Source: Branchiostoma floridae (Eukaryota; Chordata; Leptocardii; Amphioxiformes; Branchiostomatidae). From it: 64,000 bases of DNA. The notes below the pieces were generated by a model that searched no databases, was not told where the DNA came from, and saw only the letters and a list, made by a program, of their open reading frames with translations. The stretch covers positions 2,096,484 to 2,160,483 of the forward strand of contig NC_049997.1 in NCBI RefSeq assembly GCF_000003815.2. Direction: 5' to 3'. Shown piece after piece: positions 35,325 through 45,597 of the stretch (positions are counted from its first letter, which is position 1; every line of letters begins with the position of its first letter). The translations under genes were made by a program, and so were the position numbers.

Positions 35325-35729
35325 CTGAAAAGTAAAGAAAAGAAAGTAAATATTAGATGCCTACACATGCAAAACGCGGAATGAAGACCCACTATGAAGG
35401 TGATACAATTTCACAAGCTATTTGGGATTCGCAATTTTGGTATTTAAATTTCAAAACCTCCCTGGTAGAAATGCCGTTGCGCCAAGACAAAGTTTGCTGC
35501 AGTTCAAAATAGTTTCGACCATCTGCTAGTAAATAATAGTAGCCGTAGTTTGCAATAGATAGATCTTTCAACAATTAAAATTACGCGATGAAAAGTGACT
35601 ATATATGCGTAAAAATCGTTCGACGATGCGATAATATGCTCAACAAACCACGCCAAAGCATTTTTATGAAGACAAAGACTGAGTGAAGCTCACCGTGGCA
35701 GCAGAAGCGGAGCGGGTCCTCAAAGCCAT
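35202..35729 (-). CDS. CCNB: Cyclin B, first two coding exons
   Basis: Exon 1 (35694-35729) encodes MALRTRSASAAT. Exon 2 (35202-35324) encodes 41 residues beginning SQNENILAGKALMAK. Both have GT/AG sites and phase 0. Residues 34-42 are RAALANIGN, a perfect RxxLxxIxN destruction box preceded by RP, as in animal B-type cyclins, which also start MALR. The product would activate Cdk1 for entry into mitosis and be destroyed through APC/C via this box. The rest (cyclin boxes) is missing: the contig ends 57 bp past the donor at 35201. The B1/B2 and B3 subtypes cannot be fully separated from 53 residues, but the box and start favour the B1/B2 class. Confidence 0.85.
35694..35729 (-). CDS. CCNB: Cyclin B exon 1 (start)
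   Basis: Twelve codons, MALRTRSASAAT, then donor GTGAGC. ATG context AAAATGGC. Confidence 0.8.
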
Positions 35730-35903
35730 TTTCTCCAAAAATAAGTACAGCTGGGAACTGAGAAGCGGTGGACGGCTTCGATATGCTCTTGAGTGAAGTT
35801 CCTTGTGAAAAACGAACGAATCGCAGGTAAAACTCTGCAAAACTGACGACCAAACAATCGGGAAACGCAGCCAAACTTGCAACTGTGTGCTTGTCTGTGA
35901 GCA

Positions 35904-35985
35904 GCGCTTTTCAAATGCTTCATAAACCACGCGCTGAGCTGTCATTGGCCAGAAATGTTAGCCACTCGGAGCTCCCATTGGACGC
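35904..35985 (-). promoter_or_regulatory. Cyclin B core promoter: two CCAAT boxes and a CHR-like element
   Basis: Read on the minus strand: CCAAT at 35981-35977, CCAAT at 35948-35944 (spacing 33 bp), then TTTGAA at 35915-35910, about 180 bp before the ATG. Paired CCAAT boxes about three helical turns apart plus a downstream CHR (TTTGAA) is the known NF-Y/DREAM-MMB layout of G2/M gene promoters, including vertebrate cyclin B. The sites are seen directly; their activity is inference. Confidence 0.65.
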
Positions 35986-36700
35986 AGTTGACCCTTAAAA
36001 TGCGTTTTCATGGCAACAGGACAAAGGTTAATTTTTTGGGAGAATAAAATGTTAAAAGTTACTGCTGATATATAAAAAAAGGACAAAAAGATTATTTGTA
36101 AAGCATAATTATTTTTATCTTTAACTTAAATGCTCCGAAAGAACATTCCGTATCTTGTTGGTGTCAAAGGTCAACAAGGTATTTTAAAATGGCGGCGTCT
36201 TTCCAAATTTGGGCTGCTGAGTTGGTGTGTTTTGTTTGATTTTGGCGGGTGTTTTATTCATAAAAAAGTTTGCTGTTAGAATAGTGCTAGTGTGCATTCA
36301 TTGCAGCTTTATTTGGAAGATCAACCCTCTTAAAGGTTTGGACAATCCCTTTTATTCTACCGACTAGGGTAGTAAACTATTTGAAGTTTAAAACTTTGTG
36401 TCAATAAGCTCTAACGTTACCACCTAGGGAGAAGCAACACTTGTTGCCGTGCCCAATAGATCTGTTATTTTCAGTGATAACTGCAAAAAAAAGCATGTAC
36501 ATACCGGTCTATTACACTAAGAAGGTCAAAATAGACTATATATGCATGTTTAATACTTAATTTTTGACGACATTTACAAATTTTGATCATGATAAAAATT
36601 AGATATGAACATTTGTAATGTGACAGGCACATATGGAGAATATAGGCATGATGATAAAAGAAAATGAATGAATGTATCGTATTGTATGATATCTTTCCAG

Positions 36701-36926
36701 GTTTAGCCATGACTTCACGGGTGTCGTTGACAAGATCGCCATGTGGCAAGGCAGCGTGTCTGGGATGTGCCGATCACACAGTCCATCACCGAGATACGCC
36801 AACCAGACGGCCGGTCAAGCCCAGGATGTTTCTGTGCAATGAGAAGAACTGCAACAAACAGTTTTCCTCCATGGACAAGCTGGGGGCTCATCTGAGGGTT
36901 CACAACAAACCCAGCGTCTTCTACCC
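36701..36926 (+). CDS. C2H2 gene exon 1 (first finger)
   Basis: 72 codons from the ATG at 36709 plus two bases; donor GTGAGT after FYP. Only one copy in the window. Confidence 0.82.
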
Positions 36927-39900
36927 GTGAGTACAGTGAATTCGCACATGTTCACGAGGATTCTATTCACCAGGTCAAGGAGCTTTCATCAGCTCCTTGA
37001 TTTCACAGTAGAGGGGGAACGGAGTAACACATATTCACTTTGTAAAAATAAAACCATGGCAAACATTTCAACTTTTACGTTATGACCCGAAAGTTCATTT
37101 GTCTGTACTTTGCTGTCTCCAGATGCTGTTGTTCTGTTCCTTGATAAAGTTTTGCTCTATCGGACATGTCTCCCTGGACAAACAAAAAAATTTGAACTTC
37201 ATATCATTTTTGTTAGGTTGTCAACAGTGCCAAAGGGCTGTCACAGAATCAGGATGAAGCCATTCACTTCTCAGAAATATGAGCTCAAGATTTCCTTTAC
37301 TCTATGTGCTGAGCAATACCCTGTCTCCTAGTCCTAGATTCTTGTCTCCTTTGGCACTCTTCACAGAGCTTTGCTTCATGAAAGAAAATTGATGGGACAA
37401 GCTGAAATTTAGAGCTGCATAGAGTGAAGTGCATCTGACTTAAGTGGCCATGGGGCATATTGGTGACAACTTGTATTGTAAATACATGTACATAGTGTTT
37501 CCTTCCCACTTAACCAGGTACTGCACTTTGGGACTGTGTAGCACAGTTGTAGTTTGTTTACCTCGGAACCGAGAGGTTGCGGGTTCAAACCCGACTGCCG
37601 TGCCACCGATCTTGTGCCCTTAGGAAAGGCACTTTACACGGCTTTCCTCACTTTACTCGGGTGTAAATGAGTACCTAGCTTCGGCTAGGGCTTCGTGTAT
37701 GGGGAGAGAGCCACACCCCATGCACGTTAAAGAACCCCCACATGTGCAATGGTGCGGTGTGCGTTGGTGCAAATCCTTCTGTCGGAAGTTGGTGATTCAC
37801 TTCAAATCACCTGTATGGAGGCCTGGCGAACCTCTGTCTCGTATCAGTCACATGGTGATTTACATCATTCACCCGGACGGGTGTGTCACCCCGCAAGGGG
37901 CGGTATAACCCGGTACCCAGTGTATTGGTACCCACCCCTAATTGGAACCAGAATGTTTTCAGAGGCATTTCCAAGGCCATGAAGGAACGTGGCTTCAGCA
38001 AGACATTGGAATGTCGGACGACTCGGACCATTACCAACTCGGCCCAGTCAACTCGGCCCATCTGCCGGGACAACTCGGACCATCGCCCTTGGTCAACTCG
38101 GACCATCGCCCTTGGTCAACTCGGACCATTATTGGAGACAGAAATTAGACACAAACACACACACGCACAATAATAATTTTCGATATACATCGAGCTTTAA
38201 TCATCGGTTGTGTTCAATTTAATCCAACTGTGTTTTTTTTTCCACAGGTAACGAGTAGAACTGGTGCTACTCCTAACTCGACAACGTCAAAAAAGACGGT
38301 GTGAGCCGGTCGGCAAAAATATCTACTAAGTATTTCGAGCTTAGTTAACGGCAAATACTACTCTACAAAGCGATCTTAGTTTAAACGGCAAAGAGTACCA
38401 AAATCATACTGATGAACACACTATTGGGCAAACTAAGTATATACACGTACAAGTTGAGCCATTTTTACATTCACATATTATTTCGCTGTCTTCGTATACA
38501 TCGTCGCATGCGGTCGGCAAAAATATCTACAAAGTATTTCGAGCTTATAAGCTTAGTTAACGGCAAATACTACTCTACAAAGCGAGATTAGTTAACGGCA
38601 AAGACTACCAAAATTATAGTAATGAACACATGAAACTATTGGGCAAACTATCTAAGTATATACACGTACAAGTTGAACCATTTTTACATTCACATATTTC
38701 CTGTCTTCGTACACATCGTCGCATGCGGTCGGCAAAAATATCTACTGTACAAAGTATTTCGAGCTTATAAGCTTAGTTGACGGCAAATACTACTCTACAA
38801 AGCGAGATTAGTTAACGGCAAAGGCTACCAAAATTATAGTAATGAACACATGAAGCGATTGGGCAAACTATCTAAAGTATATACACGTACAAGTTGAGCC
38901 AGGAATCACAAACATAAACAAAGGAAAACATGGCGTCTCCGATGGGGGCAAGCTATCCCATGAACCACTGCGAAACGGCGGGAACTAACGAAGTTAGGAA
39001 ACGGCGGGAATTTTGAATATATTTTTTCCTTTCACGAAACTTGGGCGGGAACTTTGAATGCGTTGAATAGTGTTTTCTACAGTGTTAAATAGTGTTGTCT
39101 CGTGCTGATTGTGCTAACAAGTGTGACTTACTGACGGTCGTCGGAGGTCAGGCGGATGTGGCGGATGGTCGGGCCATAGATTCGGGCACACACCTCGAGC
39201 AGCTCCCTTGCCGTGTAGAAGTCGTCGTCGAACCGCTCCCATGCTGTGAAGATCTTGCCCTGGAGATTCTTGTATTTCTGCCTCTGATGACTGCGGAGGC
39301 GCCCCTCGCACACCATGCGGACCTGGGCTTTCACGATGAGGCTCTCCCTGTGCAGCAGGTCCACCAGCAGATAGAAGGGTAGCTTGGCCTTCCTTGCCTT
39401 CATGTTGAGCCTTCTATGCCACCCTTCTACATCGTTGTTCGTTCGCACAGACTGCATGTAGACGCTCCAGCGACGTGGAGTGAAGATGGTACTGTTGAGC
39501 CAGGTCTGCCTCACGTATTCAGCCAGGCTGGTCAGCTCTCCTGCTGATTTCCTCGTCAGTTCTTCCAGTGCTGCGGGAATGCTGGCGGCTGGCAAGAAGG
39601 GGAGTGCCATGAGTTGTCTAACCCAGGCATGGACGCGCTGGTCCCTCCGGTACGCCGTCTGCAGCCCATGCTCCTGCACTTTCTTCCATACCGCCTGACA
39701 CCAGTGAAACACACACCCCTTGAACCGTACATCAGGAAACACAAGTGCAAACGCCTGCCATGCTGCTACCTCAAAGTCCATCACGCACTCCTCTAGTTCG
39801 ATCTCATCCGGCAGTGCGTTTCGCAGTTCCTGGAGTACGGCTTCGTAGTCCTTCCTGCGCTTGCCGGACATGAAGGCGAAGGCGAGGGGTACTTGTTTGA

Positions 39901-42900
39901 CGTCTTCTCCGCGCCTGATGAACGCGTGCACTGAGAATAACTGATAGAAAGGAGCACGTACAACCTTAAACGTAGAGTCCACATACCAACGTTTGGCTTC
40001 TGCGAGGCGCTCAATCTGGTACGGGGTAGCGAGGAGGATGTGCCTGTTCTTAGCTCCCGTTCTCGGTGACGTCACCTCGATGTCCTCAACCAGGAAGTCC
40101 TCTGGGATGTGCCCGATGTCAAGTTCGAAGTCCAAATCTTGAGGTTCGTCCGGTCGAAGCTTGGACTTGGCCCGATTGACTTGTCGGATGAGGGCTGCAT
40201 GGCTCGGTAGACCTGGGTTGTCTGCGTTGGCTACAATCACCTCGTCCACGAGGTTCGATGCCGGTTCGAAGATCTGTTGTGGGGCCTTCGTTCTGATGTC
40301 TACAGTGATTCTAGCACGGAGTTCTGCGTCCTGATTGGCTGGATGTATGTGATCCGGCAGGCCCGGTTCGAACACATCTCCTTTCTGTATCACGGTTGCA
40401 GGACAGTCGGTGGTTTTGTTTCTCACGGCGCATCGCCAGTGCACGCTGGTCTGGGTATCCCTCTTGAACGTGTAGGTATACCCATCACTGCTAATCAGCT
40501 TGCCCTTGCCCCTTTGCGTGGATGCGGGGATCAAGGTGAAGGTAGTAGCCGGGTTGTCGTTGACGTACGGGTCTTCGTCGAATGTCACGTCGTCAGGATG
40601 CCGCTGTGGTAGCTCCTGAACGTCTTCGACATCAGACACAGTTCCGTGACTGAAGTCTGACAGACCGTTTACGTCCTCTTCATCTTCGGACTCAGACTGA
40701 CTGTACATGTCGTCATCTTCGGGCTCGGACTCAGACTGACTGTACATGTCGTCATCTTCGGGCTGAAGCTGAGAACAGTCGTTGCACCTCCAAGCCGCCA
40801 GCTCTTCATTGGCCTCCCCTCGATTCATGCGTCGGTAGCTCTCTCTGGAGATACCTAGGAGAAACAGAAAACAATGGATTATTAATATTGCATCTATAAG
40901 ATAAGGTCCGGAAATCAAACTAGGTAAGCGATGTTTTAGCTAGTACAAATGCAGAGAAGAGCTTGCCATACTATCAAGGGTAGCAACTATACTGGATATT
41001 CATATATGATATATGATATAGAACACAGACTTTAATTATCTGTTATCTGTATTAGTTATAATCAATCAATTAACTAGAATAACCCATAACTTAACTGCCT
41101 AAATTGAAATAAAGCAAAATTTTCTCTTACCTGTCTGACAAGCACGATGCTGCCACTTCTCGCAATCACACTGTAGTGCCTCCTGTCTCCGACGAACCGC
41201 TTTCCTGCATACTACACAAGTAACCATGACTGCCGCTCTCGGGTGTAAACTGGATGACAACTAGACTGGTTTGCCATAACATATCTGTTTTATAGCCCAA
41301 CATGTTGTCTAACAAAAAGCCGCGGTCTCTATTCAAAATCACGTTGATTGCCTTAGCGCCGGCGGTTTGGGACGTCAAAAACTTCAAAGTCAACAGCTAG
41401 AAGTTGTCTGACAAAAAGCCGCGGTCTCTAAAAGTCTATTCAAAATCACGTCGATTGCCTAAGCGCCGGCGGTTTGGGACAAAGTCAACAGCTAGAAGTT
41501 GTCTGACAAAAAGCCGCGGTCTCTAAAAGTCTATTCAAAATCGTGTTGATTGCATAAGCGCCGGCGGTTTGGGACGTCAAAAACCTCAAAGTCACAGTTA
41601 GACATTGTAGGACAGAGACACATTTACAAAGTGTCAAATAAACATATATTCAAAGTTCCCGCCGTTTGCTAACTTACCGCAGTGATCCGTGGGATAGCTT
41701 GCCCCTGGCGGAGACGCCATGTTTTCCTTTGTTTTTGTTTGGGATTTCTTTAACCAAATCATGCATCAACGATACTAGCTCCAAGCTCAGAACTTGTGAA
41801 TAAGAAGACAGTTTGGTCAACCATATGTTTCTTTTGTTCTCGGTGCCATTCGCTGCTATTTCATTTGTGTAAGTGACAAGGGGTAGATATTTTTACTTAG
41901 TAAGATATTTTTGCCGACCGGCTCACGCCGTCATTTTTGACGTTGTTGAGTTAGGAGTAGCACCAGTTCTACTCATTACCCGTGGAAAAAAATGAACACA
42001 GTTGGATTAAATTGAACACAACCGATGATTAAAGCTCGATGTACATTGTATATCGAAAATTATTATTGTGCGTTTGTGTCTAATTTCTGTCTCCAATAAT
42101 GGTCCGAGTTGACCAAGGGCGATGGTCCGAGTTGACTAAGGGGGTGGTCCGACTTGTCCATGGGATGGTCCGACTTGTCCCAGCAGATGGGCCGAGTTGA
42201 CCAGATTTCCAGTGGGCCGAGTTGGAAATGGTCCGAGTCGTCCTGCTTCCCAAGACATTGCTTCATTTCCAATCAAAGACCAATAATCTGATGCAGAAGA
42301 ACAGGATTTTGCAGGATAACAACAACCTCAGTGAGTCAGAGGTCACATTACCATGCATTACCATGCCCTTTTCAACGAACTGAAATGGTTTGCCCGTGGG
42401 AACAAGTTTGCATTGTGAATGCAAGATGCAAATCATTTGCTATCAGGTCAAACAGATAAAACCGTTTGGATTTTTGCATCATGTACAGGACCCAACATGC
42501 AAAATTTGTTGGCTCTTACAGTGTTCAAAAACCAGTTACCCTGTGGTTCCATATTACCTTGTTGCAAAATCTTAAGACTACTTTGAAAGGTCAGAAAACC
42601 AAGGACATCTTGTATGACCCTGGAACTCCACCAAATAGGTTGTAAATAACTTGTCATATCAATCATAAAAGTGTAATTGTAATGCACTGTGCAAATGTTC
42701 ACATGTTTTCCAATACCATTGTCTCTTAGAAGCACAGTTTTCATTTCAAAACCATTCATACAACTGTAAGTTTCCTACAGTAAAGTTGTCTTCATGCTAT
42801 TGACCTTCGTGTCATCTTGTGACAGCCAGGGGCACTGCAGCTATTGTTGTTTCTTGTGAATCTGTACTTGCTGCCCTTGGGTTGCCAATGTAAACTCGCC

Positions 42901-45597
42901 TCACCCATTTTTTTTATCAATACATAGCACAACAGTAAAAAAATCTTTCTTATTCCTTAAAAAATTGATACTGTTTTCTTCCAAGGCACTTGGACCAATC
43001 AGAATAGGATGCAATAACAAAGTAGCCTGCCCTAGGGCACATGACTAATGGATTTTTAAAAAAGTCTCAAAGTCTCAACAAGTACATACTGTATGCACTT
43101 TTTGTTTTGTATATGGCATCCTATCCTGATGCGAATAGAGAAAAATAAAGAATTAGCTTAACAGACAAGGTAGCTTTCTTTTGAAAATATAGACAGGATA
43201 GAGGTGTTGTGAGAAGGAGCATAATGCCACAGAGACTCCTAGTAAAACAAGCAAAATAACTGAAAAAAGGGAAAAGACAACAAAAGGAAGTGTTGATTAG
43301 CTCTTGTCTTGTCACATCCTTTGTTCTTCCCAGCAGTTTGTCACCTTGTGGTAACATAGCTTGGGTGTGAACATAGTTATCTTTTTATTATTATTGTAAA
43401 CTCAGGAGTACATGCTAATTTATTGATTAATCTGCGTTTCTGTTATATCTTATCTGACCCTTACCTCTTCCCTCATGACCTCAATGAAAAACGGCAAATT
43501 ACAGTTTTCATGAAGAAAAATTCAAACAAACAAACAATTTTGTGATGTAGTAGGTCTATTAAAAGCTATTGTGTCCCATTTGACTCATTTGACTCAGGTG
43601 AAAATGAGGACGTAGCTTCCACTAGTGATGAATTTTCAATGGTACATGTACGATCATATGTGAAGCACTAGAAAGGCCGACATTTGCTTGAGAGCAAATA
43701 CAGCATATTTCAGCCATCTTCCTCATGCAACAATAGGCCTTGAGGTCGTTGACCCCTTTGGCCATTGGAAAATGACCCAAAAAATTCCCAAATATATCAT
43801 TTTAAAGTGTTCCATGCCAAAAATTATACATGGGTCATTTGGATAAATATCTAGAGCACCCCTTTACCAAATTTTGGGTCATTTGGTTGTAAAACGAGGG
43901 AACAGGAGCCAAAAATGTCCAATTTTTGTCTAAATATGGCCATAAAAATGCAATATTGAGCATTATGTTGTACTGTATGGAAAAACTGTTATTGAATTCA
44001 TGCGCACAAAATTGAAGGGCACTTGTATACCAAATTTCAGGTCATTTGGTTGTAAAACGAGGGTACAGGAGGCAAAAATGTGCTTTTTTTGTCAAAAAAT
44101 GGCCAAAAATCGCAAAATTAAGCATTTTGTTGTACCGTATACCAAAACTGCTATTAAATCTGGGTGGGCATATGATCAGGGCACCTCTGTACCAAATTTC
44201 ATGTCATTCGGCTGTAATACCAGGGTACAGGAGCCCAAAATATACATAAAAATTGACAAAAACCTCAATAAAATCATTTCAAAGGCAGATATGAAAAAAA
44301 TGAAAAAAACACCTAAGGGTATTGGCTTACTCTACCTTTGTGCCAAATTTCAAGTCAATCGGTTAAAAAACGGCGGAGTTGATTCGATTTGAAGATTTGG
44401 CAGGAGAAAGAAAGAAAGAAAGAAGAAAGAAAGAAACATTACGAATACAATATATTTCACCATACCTATGGTATGGCTGAAATATAATTACACCTCGAGC
44501 ATGTTAAACTTGATGTGTGATCACACGTATGCTTGAGTTGTTGCTTTACATGACAGTGCAGCTTGTGAACTGGAGTGTTACGCCTTTAGGCACTTTACCT
44601 GTCATATGACCAAAGAAAAAATATTTCAGTGCACATACTAGTACAATGTACCTCCAAATTTATAACTGACTTAGCATGCGATCACATGCGTACTATATAT
44701 TCAAGTCCATACGAGGTTCGTATGAAAATTGTCAATATGCTGCTGTACATCTGTATGCCCAAAATTTGGATTCTATTGGAATAACTCAAATCATACATCA
44801 CAGACGTGTGACCGCCCCCTTACATTGGTAAATGGATATAAAGTCTAGTACTAGTATTCTACCATTGTCTGCAGTTGTTCTACTGGCTGCTAGGGGGCAT
44901 GCCATGATGCTGTCCTTTTGATACATCTATCAACAGTGATGTGCAGAAGGGAAAACACCTATTTGGGAATGGTGTCGTTAAACTGTCATATGCATCTTTT
45001 CTTTTCTCTTTCTCTGTTTTCTCAGGTGTCCAAAGTGTACGTTTAAATGCAGTTCGCAGAAGAAGCTAGAATTTCACATCCATAACAAGCATGTCTTAGA
45101 CCACGGGAAGTGGAAAGGTGCAAGTAAGTATCATGTATGGAGTCCAGGATCTTATAGCACTTTAGCTATGAATTCCCTATAGCCAATTTTTAACTAAATA
45201 TGATGAAGTGATGAACTTAATTGCACAGCAGTTGCACAGGCCTTTTGCAATTTCTATGCAATAAATCTCTTTCAGGTGCAAAGTATGACAAATTTTGGCA
45301 GCAAATTTCTTCATAACAGTTAAAAAAATTGTCTAAACATAGCACAAAACGATGAATGTAATGTTTTTGATCTTTTGTGTCTACAAAATAGATAAATAGA
45401 TAAGACAAATATTGTTTCACTTTTAATGTTGTCTGCTTAGATAAGTATGATCCATAAGATCAAGGGAACTGTCCCTTGAAATTTATTGTTGTTGCATATT
45501 TTGTGTCATGTATTGCTATTGCTGTTCCTGACATTCCTGCAGGCAATGCCAAAAGAAAACCCTCTGCTCTCATTCTGTGGCATCATGTTGGTAACAG
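36701..45597 (+). CDS. Three-finger C2H2 zinc-finger protein, exons 1-3
   Basis: Exons 36701-36926, 45026-45123 and 45543-45597. ATG at 36709. Exon 1 encodes MTSRVSLTRSPCGKAACL, a linker and the first finger CNEKNCNKQFSSMDKLGAHL (Cx4C-x12-Hx3H). Its donor leaves CC, completed by G of exon 2 (Pro), which reads directly into the second finger; exons 2 and 3 join in phase to NAKRKPSALILWHHVGN. The plus-strand copy stops at the gap at 45835, and exons 4 and 5 are found only on the inverted contig at 31357-32011. Exon 1 has an acceptor 8 bp before the ATG (TCTTTCCAG), so an upstream exon exists; ATGGCGGCG at 36189 (MAASFQIWAAEL) is one candidate. The gene is divergent from cyclin B. The 8.1 kb intron 1 contains a SINE, the MULE and a tandem-block repeat. 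Confidence 0.8.
36975..37000. repeat. 26-bp palindrome related to 27096-27123
   Basis: TCAAGGAGCT and its reverse complement flank TTTCAT. It shares the AAGGAGCTTT core with the other palindrome. Confidence 0.55.
37531..37935 (+). mobile_element. tRNA-derived SINE, copy 1
   Basis: The head resembles a tRNA gene promoter: A-box-like TAGCACAGTTGTAG and a B box GGTTCAAACCC at 37582. The body has blocks GTAAATGAGTACCTAGCT, GCACGTTAAAGAACCCCC and TTGGTGATTCACTTCAAATC, which recur at 48012-48330. No functional tRNA fold is claimed. Confidence 0.65.
39128..40854 (-). CDS. MULE transposase exon 2
   Basis: Acceptor TTTCTCCTAG precedes GTATCTCC. Stop at 39128-39130. Without this splice the frame continues upstream into non-homologous hydrophobic codons. 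Confidence 0.88.
39128..41227 (-). CDS. MULE transposase with PHD finger, FLYWCH domain and DDE core
   Basis: Exon 1 (41131-41227) and exon 2 (39128-40854) join in phase across a 276-bp intron to give 607 residues. Residues 4-59 form a PHD-type C4HC3 pattern (C4, C7, C20, C22, H27, C30, W54, C56, C59). An acidic linker repeats PEDDDMYSQSESE twice. A FLYWCH zinc domain spans about 138-204 (ISSDGYTYTF, HWRC, DCPA, DHIHP). The catalytic MULE core has D325 (WYVDSTFK), D392 (VMDFEVAAW), the CxxH GCVFHWCQ at 412-419 and E509 (NNDVEGWHRRLN). All three acidic residues are present and the frame is intact, so the enzyme could be active. It would cut and paste DNA in the nucleus using the terminal repeats. 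The PHD finger suggests chromatin reading; this is inference. Confidence 0.92.
41131..41227 (-). CDS. MULE transposase exon 1 (PHD Cys half)
   Basis: MVTCVVCRKAVRRRQEALQC, then DCEKWQHRACQT, then donor GTAAGA. Too short for simple ORF detection; supported by completing the C4HC3 pattern with exon 2. Confidence 0.82.
42252..43430. other. Intron sequence of the C2H2 gene, nothing notable
   Basis: AT-rich, no exon or repeat structure that I can support. Confidence 0.4.
43667..44487 (+). repeat. Tandem-block repeat element, complete copy
   Basis: Left end CTAGAAAGGCCGACATTTGC and CAGCATATTTCAGCCAT; core of three or four TACAGGAG units; right end with a GAAA-rich tract, ACGAATACAATATATTTC and the hairpin CCATACC/GGTATGG. 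The TATTTCAGCCAT motif is inverted at the two ends, like short terminal inverted repeats. Confidence 0.7.
45026..45123 (+). CDS. C2H2 gene exon 2, second copy
   Basis: Same sequence as 33352-33449 in the orientation consistent with exon 1. Confidence 0.82.
45543..45597 (+). CDS. C2H2 gene exon 3, second copy
   Basis: Same sequence as 32878-32932; the contig ends 237 bp later, before exon 4. Confidence 0.78.

Larger units (their letters stand above)
38009..42251 (-). mobile_element. Complete Mutator-like transposon (MULE), 4243 bp
   Basis: Terminal inverted repeats of about 330-350 bp (38009-38330 and 41897-42251) enclose a two-exon transposase. The sequence AAGACATTG directly flanks both ends (38000-38008 and 42252-42260), a 9-bp target duplication as expected for MULEs. 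Each terminal repeat carries six or seven copies of ACTCGGACCAT/ACTCGGCCCA. Inside the left repeat are three tandem units of 206-214 bp (from 38304, 38510 and 38724); upstream of the transposase are three units of about 97 bp (41304, 41403 and 41498). The subterminal arms at 38905-39050 and 41640-41760 are also inverted copies. It is inserted in intron 1 of the C2H2 gene. Confidence 0.9.

Noticed and set aside
36189-36225. ATGGCGGCG frame MAASFQIWAAEL as the first exon of the C2H2 gene
   Set aside because: Suggestive position and CpG content, but the donor that would fit the phase of exon 1 (36701) is weak; kept only as a candidate in the gene entry.
37531-37610. Possible tRNA gene
   Set aside because: A and B boxes are present, but no full cloverleaf could be drawn and the sequence continues into a shared SINE body.
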